64,000 nucleotides of DNA, from contig NC_089753.1 of assembly GCF_040412425.1 (NCBI RefSeq), forward strand, positions 34,806,413-34,870,412. Reading direction: 5' to 3'. Below are positions 58,768 to 64,000 of the stretch, one piece after another. The notes beneath the pieces are model-generated. The model was not told the origin of the DNA, did no database searches, and saw only the letters and a list, made by a program, of their open reading frames with translations. This DNA comes from Macrobrachium rosenbergii. Lineage: Eukaryota > Arthropoda > Malacostraca > Decapoda > Palaemonidae. The translations under genes were made by a program, and so were the position numbers. Position 1 is the first letter of the stretch; each line of letters begins with the position of its first letter.

Positions 58768-61700
58768 GTAAGTTTCTTTTCGATCTTCTTCTTGTTTTTT
58801 TAGCTTTCTGACACTTTGTCCGTCCGCCCTCATATCTTAAAAACCACTAAGGCTAGAGGGCCGCAAATTGGTATGTTGATCATCCACCCTTCAATCATCA
58901 AACATACCAGATTACAGCCATCTATAGCCTCAGTAGTTTTGATTTTGTTTAAGGTTAAAGTTAGCCATAATCGTGCTTCTGGCAACGATATAGGGCAGGC
59001 CACCACCCGGCCGTGTTTAAAGTTTCATGGACCGCGGCTCATACAGCATTATACCGAGACCACCGAAAGATAGATCTGTTTTCGGTGGCCTTGATTGTAC
59101 GCTCTAGCGGCTGTACAAAAATTTCGATTGCGCCGAAGAAACTTCGGCGCATTTTTTACTTGTTTATTTCCACCCAAGGGTATCTCATTAATAACTATGT
59201 TAGCTACCTTCAAACCAATATGCTCCCTGAATACGTGGTTTTCTCAGTATCGGCAGCCTGTTTACCCATACATTCTCTCTTGTCTCTGTCCTCCCTGAAA
59301 TTCATCAAAATGTACCCTTTGCTTTTGTCTATTCTGTGATGCATCTCATTTGTTCTTCGAGGTTTCTGTCCAGTTACCCCATATCTCAGTACTTGTTTCC
59401 AGCAGAATGATATACATTCTTGATGTTGCTCCAGTCATTACTGATTGTCTGCCTCTCCTCAGGTATGGTTTCTGGAACTACAAATCAATTTCAGCATTTA
59501 ATAGCAAAGGCCTCTTGATATTTGCTGTATTTTAACCCAGCTTGCTTATCCCTACAAATGAATTCCGCCTGACTGTCCGCCTCTCCTCAGAAATGGTTTC
59601 TGGAGTTGCAAATCTATTTCAGCATTTAATAGCAAAAGTTTCTTGATTTTCATATTCAAGAACTTTTGCTGTATTTAATCAAGCCTGCTTATTCTTTCCC
59701 CTACACATGGATTCCACCTGATTGTCTGCCCCTCCTCAGATATGGTTCTGGGACTGCAAATCTGTTTCAGCATTTAATAGCAAAAGCTTCTTGATTTTCA
59801 TATTCAAGGACTTTTGCTGTATTTAATGAAGCCTGCTTATTCTTTCCCCTACAAATGAATTCCACCTGACTGTCCGCCTCTCCTCAGAAATGGTTTCTGG
59901 AGCTGCAAATCTATTTCAGCATTTAATAGCAAAAGCTTCTTGATATTCATATTCAAGAACTTTTGCTGTATTTAATGAAGCCTGCTTATTCTTTCCCCTA
60001 CAAATGAATTCCACCTGACTGTCCGCCTCTCCTCAGAAATGGTTTCTGGAGCTGCAAATCTATTCCAGCATTCAGCTGCAAAAACCTCTCGATGTTCACC
60101 TTCAAGAAACTTTACAGTATTAAACTCAGTTTCCTCATTCTTTCCTGTGCTACTGGATTCCACTTCTCCTGCCTCTTACTTTTCATATTCAGCCAGTCAG
60201 GGAATTCCTGCGTCGCCCTGGCAGGTGCGTGGGACCTCGATCAGTTCTTGTCACCAATGAATGTCCTATGCTTGTCCCTCAGGCCATTCCATTATCCCTC
60301 TCATACCTTCCTCATAACCCTCCGGTGTTTCCGCAAGTCTACCCCTCCCATGCCTTCGTCAGCAGTTCACCGTGGTACTTCCCGTACCAGTTTTCCTACT
60401 CTCTGTAAATATGTTCTGCCCATCTCTACCTGAACAGGCTCTCATACGTTTAGCTGGACAGGTTTCTCGCTAGTTAATTTTCTCATCTTTTCGTTGGTTA
60501 CTCTTTATCCTCCTATTTTTTTTTTTCGAAGGCTACCAACTTCCTACTCGTATCAATATGACAACATCGGCCTAACCCACAGTAACGTTTGCTGCCCTAA
60601 AATGGAAAAGTGCAGTATCTGCAAAATTTTCGAAATTGAGATAAGCCACCTGTTGGGCTCGTGAAACACTAATACACAAGTTACTGCAGCTTCAGAATGC
60701 TTCTTCAGTGTTTTATTTAAGGGGTCCCATTTGCAGTATCTGCAAAATCAGTAGTAAGGCAAGGGAAAACTACAGTGTCTACCATTTTCTCAGTTTTGTA
60801 TTTTTGCAAATACTGCAGTCTTCCATTTTAGGGCAGTTTGGATGTCATATTTGTACTGACTACCTTACACACACCGGTTTCCTGACGTGATTTTTCCGTT
60901 CTTCTTCTCCTCCCCAAGTTTGCAAAGCCGGAGGCGAGGTTGCTGGTCGTCGGAGCGTCCGACACGGGAAAGTCTACCTTCATGAGACAAATGAGGCTGG
61001 AGTTTGGCGACCAGTATCCGGTAGAGGAAAGGAGAAGGTAGGATTTTGATGATTTACTGATTAGCTGCAAGTCTGAATAACTGGTCATACAGAAGTAAGA
61101 AGGTATTATTAGAAATTAAGTGCTGAACTTTTCTATCAAGTGTATGGTTTCGATAGTTTTGTAGATAACAAGATTTGAATAGATAGAAAAAGATATACAA
61201 AAATTAATTACTTAGTTCTGTACTTATCTGCTTCATAGTTTCGGTAACTCTGTGCTTAACGTACGATAACTTTTCAAGCGCATACGAAGGTATAAACATG
61301 TTGGGTGCTACTTTGGCTTGCTATCTACGCGTCACCTGCGAGGTGCTAGTACTAAACATGGCGGAAGCTCAATGGGACGCCGTGTTTAGTACTAGCCCCT
61401 CGCGGATCAAATTATTATATACACCCATTTCTATAGTGTGTGGTCGACAAATTATATTGATAAGCGGTATCTTTGGTCCCCGATGAGCTAGTACTAAACA
61501 TGGCGTAAGCTCAATAAACACAGCGTCCCATTGAGCTTCCGCCATTAGTACTAGTACCTCGGAGGCGACGCGTAGATAACAAGCCAAGTAACACCACGTG
61601 TTGTATGAGAAACACGCCTACCCTTGAGTAATAGTATAAAATGCCTTTAAGAAATAAACATCTTCACCCTACCACTTGAGAGCAGGTTATACTTTGTCAC

Positions 61701-63768
61701 CTTTGTGTGTGTGCGCGCATCAACAGGCTTATCTCGAGAACGGGTGAACCGGTCTTGATGAACGCGGGTGAAAACATTCATTTGGTGAATTGAATTGAAT
61801 TGAATATAGAATTTAGGCCAAAGGCCAAGCGCTGGGACCTATGAGGTCATTCAGCGCTGAAGCGGAATTGGCAGTAAAAGGTTTGAAAGGTGTAACGGGA
61901 GGAAAACCTCGCAGTTGCACCATGAATCAGTTGTTAGGAGAGGGTGGAAAGTAAGATGGAAGAAAGAGAATATGAGAGGAGGCAGAGTAAAAGAAATGAA
62001 AGTGGTTGCAGCTAGGGGCGGAAGGCACGCTGCAATTAACCTTAAGTAATGCCTACAGTGCACCGCACGAGGTTCATTTGGTGAATCCCTGCATATGACT
62101 GACTTTCTGTGAACACTGGTTCAATTAGCCGTATATCTAACAAACTTTAACGAAGTTTTTAACACGATTCACTATGTTCCAGGAAACAGTTTTCCAGATT
62201 TTGGTGTGGATCCAAGTTTATTATTGTCACTGATTTGCCGAGTCATAGTATACATGAAAGAAAGTGTAATAATAATGAACAGACATTCATTGGTAACAGT
62301 TCAATAGATTAGTACATTGCTGAAATACTTTAGCAAGGGTATGTTCGTACTAAGAGCCATTCTCTCTCTCTCTCTCTCTCTTTAACAGCTCAGTGGTCTG
62401 GTAAAACTAAGGTATACTTTTTTTTAACAGACACCAACCCCACATTAGGCGCAACGTAATGGACAGCGTCCACAAGTTGGTAACGGCAGCGGCTCAGTAC
62501 GAATACTCCTACTCCTCTCAGGAGGCCGAAAGTGGCGCCGAGAAGTTCGCCGAATGGCCGCCTCTGGAGGCGATTCTCGAAGCCCCCGACCTCGATTCCT
62601 CTTGGTCGGATTCCATAGAGTGCCTGTGGAAGGACCCTGCGATACAGGCGGCCTACCAGAGGCGGAACGAATTCCATCTGATGACGAATGCCGATTACTT
62701 CATCGCTCACGCCACGAGAATCTTGCAGGAAGACTACGTCCCCACCATCGACGACATCCTGCGCATGCGCATCGTGACGCGGGGAGCCGTCACAAAGACC
62801 TACGAGCTGACGAACATCAGGATGACCTTGCACGACATGGGAGGTCAGCGGCCTGAGAGAAAAGCCTGGGTCAATCAGCTCGACTATCCGTCGGCTATTC
62901 TGTTTGTGGCGTCCTTGTCTGAATACGACCAGACTGTGGAGGAAGCCGAAGAGGTAAATGAAAATGAGGCGGAGAGTCGTCCATTTTCGATAGTTTTCGC
63001 CAGATCTTTGTCTTGTTACTTGCTTATTTTCCTTATGATTGATATATTTGCTTAGTTACTGTCTTAACGCCACCTTCTTTCTTTATACATACGCGTAGTT
63101 CCTCAGTTAATGCGCTGCTGTTAAAACTTTTTTTTTTTTTAACCTATGTAGTTCCTCATTGGACGGGTTGGTATCGTTCTCGGATAGCACTCTAATGGAC
63201 CCACGTTCGATTCTCCGACCGGCCAATGAAGAATGAGAGAAATTTATTTCTGGTGATAGAAATCCATTTCTCGTTACAATGTGGTTCGGATTCCACAATA
63301 AGCTGTAGGTCCCGTTGCTAGGTAACCAATTGGTTCTTAGCCACGTAAGATATATCTAATCCTTCGGGCCAGCCCTCTCTAGGAGAGCTGTTAATCAGCT
63401 CAGTGGTCTGGTTAAACTAAGGTATACTTAACTTTACCTTTAATATGTAAGTATTTTCTTTAATGCTTCATCTATTTGATTCATTCGTTCACATTTCCTT
63501 CATTCACTGGGCTTATTAGTTTCATTCAAGAAGAAAGAATCATTACCCCCAACATATAGATACACACATTCACTTGAAAATATCATTTCTCACCGGACCT
63601 TTTTTCTTTCGCCCAGTCCAAGAACCGCGTGCAAGAGAGCCTGGACATTTACGAGCAGCTGCTCGGCTACTCGCCCTTCGACACGACGCCCGTCATCCTC
63701 CTGCTGAACAAGAGCGACGTCTTCAGCGGCAAGATCAAGGAACAGCCGCTCAAGAAGTACTTCCCGGG
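58612..63768 (+). CDS. Divergent heterotrimeric G protein alpha subunit (partial)
   Basis: A membrane-associated GTPase that relays GPCR signals. Exons 58612-58767, 60919-61037, 62431-62953 and 63617-63768 give 950 nt with consistent phases. The first exon with the start, and the last exons with the G5 TCAT motif and C-terminal helix, are not visible. G1 reads GASDTGKST (canonical GAGESGKST), G2 LRMRIVTRG with the Arg and Thr kept, G3 DMGGQR with the Gln kept, and G4 NKSD. The helical domain lies between G1 and G2 (about residues 92-210 of the visible part). The N-terminal part has a hydrophobic IWQLIVTILQQFVCC instead of the usual charged Gbeta-gamma-binding helix. It does not fit Gi, Gs, Gq or G12 well; it is perhaps an arthropod-specific class like Drosophila Galpha-f. 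Intact frames and splice sites argue that it is functional. Confidence 0.9.
58793..59165 (+). repeat. REP-H copy 2, in the G alpha intron
   Basis: Sister of 55085-55466. The long stem (AAACCACTAAGGCTAGAGGG .. CATCTATAGCCTCAGTAGTT) and the 3' hairpin GCGCCGAAGAAACTTCGGCG are both present. It begins about 25 bp after the upstream exon. Confidence 0.82.
59447..60175 (+). repeat. ~149-bp tandem repeat, 5 units, in the G alpha intron
   Basis: Units run CCTCTCCTCAGAAATGGTTT, then CAGCATTTAATAGCAAAAGC, then TTGCTGTATTTAATGAAGCC, then CCCTACAAATGAATTCCACC. The first unit is shortened and the last diverges. Middle units are nearly identical. Confidence 0.9.
60180..60918. other. G alpha intron, no feature seen
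   Basis: Short self-similar stretches containing CAGTATCTGCAAAAT recur near 60613 and 60735. No exon is supported until the acceptor at 60917-60918. Confidence 0.45.
60919..61037 (+). CDS. G alpha exon with P-loop (G1)
   Basis: The acceptor is CCTCCCCAAG and the donor is GAGAAG|GTAGGA. It encodes LLVVGASDTGKSTFMRQMRL, aligned with the canonical Galpha beta-1/P-loop/alpha-1 segment. Confidence 0.9.
61304..61595. mobile_element. Foldback element with ~75-bp inverted arms and 8-bp duplication
   Basis: 292 bp. Left arm GGTGCTACTTTGGCTTGCTA .. GGCGGAAGCTCAATGGGACG; the right arm is its complement with a few differences. Flanking 8-mers are ACATGTTG (61296-61303) and ACGTGTTG (61596-61603), seven of eight identical, again hAT-like. 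It contains CGCCGTGTTTAGTACTAGCC. Confidence 0.9.
61800..62072 (+). repeat. REP-A copy in the G alpha intron
   Basis: Near full length but lacking the terminal GGCACTACCC. Preceded by a short GAATT repeat. Confidence 0.83.
62384..62420 (+). mobile_element. SINE tail fragment at a splice acceptor
   Basis: CAGCTCAGTGGTCTGGTAAA and AACTAAGGTATACTT match the 3' end of the SINE at 63143. A T-run and the exon acceptor follow at once (AG at 62429-62430). Confidence 0.82.
62431..62953 (+). CDS. G alpha exon: helical domain, switch I and II
   Basis: The acceptor is TATACTTTTTTTTAACAG and the donor is GAAGAG|GTAAAT. It carries TNADYFIAHATRILQ, DDILRMRIVTRG, LHDMGGQRPERKAW and ILFVASLSEYDQ in canonical order. 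GC content is clearly higher than in the flanking introns. Confidence 0.92.
63143..63425 (+). mobile_element. tRNA-derived SINE, full length
   Basis: The head has a B-box-like GTTCGATTCTCC and an upstream TTGGTATCG A-box-like segment, then CGGCCAATGAAG. The middle has AACCAATTGGTTCTTAGCC and CCTTCGGGCCAGCC. The tail is CTCAGTGGTCTGGTTAAACT. It lies in the last visible G alpha intron. Confidence 0.8.
63617..63768 (+). CDS. G alpha exon with NKxD (G4)
   Basis: The acceptor is TTTCGCCCAG and the donor is CCCGG|GTATGA. It encodes NRVQESLDIYEQLL, VILLLNKSDVF and KKYFPG; it ends in phase 2, so the gene continues past the window. Confidence 0.9.
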
Positions 63769-63799
63769 GTATGAGGGTCAGTAGATAGGGGTCAGTAGA

Positions 63800-64000
63800 T
63801 TCAATGGACACTAAGAGGTTTGAAAAGTGTGACAGGAGGAAAACCTCAAAGCAGTTGCACTACGAATGAATTGTTAGGAGAGGGTGGAAAGTAGGATGGA
63901 GGAAGGAGAATATGCAAGGAGGTACAGTAAAAGGAACGGAAGGGGTTGCAGCTTGGGGCCGAGGGGCCGCATGAGGTGCACTGACGGCACTTCCCCCCTA
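63800..64000 (+). repeat. REP-A copy, truncated by window end
   Basis: Starts near GACACTAAGAGGTTTGAAAA about 30 bp after the last G alpha exon and runs to GGCACTTCCCCCCTA. The head is missing. Confidence 0.8.

Noticed and set aside
59130..59165. GC hairpin plus T-run resembling a bacterial terminator
   Set aside because: It is the 3' end of the eukaryotic dispersed element REP-H, found twice.
59447..60175. Regular repeats as a CRISPR-like array
   Set aside because: The units are 149 bp and similar throughout, without spacers, in a eukaryotic intron.

Overview
This is nuclear DNA of a eukaryote with long introns, most likely a decapod crustacean. The reasons are the very dense microsatellites ((AT)n, (CT)n, (TAA)n), dispersed repeats of a kind I associate with decapods, U2-type introns of up to 6 kb, and arthropod-like proteins. 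I cannot fix the genus; a caridean or freshwater prawn is only a guess. There is no operon logic, no CRISPR array and no rRNA.

Layout. (1) 1-6182: repeats and low-complexity DNA. (2) 6183-8037 (+): a terminal exon of a Q/E-rich protein that ends in 17 exact heptads beginning GPS or similar. (3) About 8992-21778 (+): an eight-exon gene for a 473-residue type II membrane protein. I rebuilt it from splice sites, and every junction keeps frame. It looks like an arthropod glycosyltransferase-like family, with a degraded catalytic region. (4) 26.3-35.4 kb and 40.9-47.7 kb (both -): two complete tandem copies of an SRSF7/9G8-type SR splicing factor (RRM, CCHC knuckle, RS domain), 229 residues each, with identical exon lengths. 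(5) 47.7-58.6 kb: intergenic, with several MITE-like and foldback elements. (6) 58612 to beyond 63768 (+): a divergent heterotrimeric G protein alpha subunit, cut by both an unseen first exon and the window end.

The most interesting region is intron 3 of the SR gene pair. About 430 bp there is identical between the copies apart from two small indels, while the neighbouring coding exon has many synonymous differences. The block holds a candidate poison cassette exon (premature stop after four codons) and a 15-nt in-frame microexon with good splice sites. This fits SR-protein autoregulation by NMD-coupled splicing, kept in both duplicates by selection or by gene conversion. Other points are three intact MITE/foldback elements with 8-bp target duplications (hAT-like), a SINE tail abutting a Galpha splice acceptor, and two minisatellites whose every unit carries an acceptor-like sequence.

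Gene models rest on reading frames, splice dinucleotides and phase only. No expression data or database searches were available.
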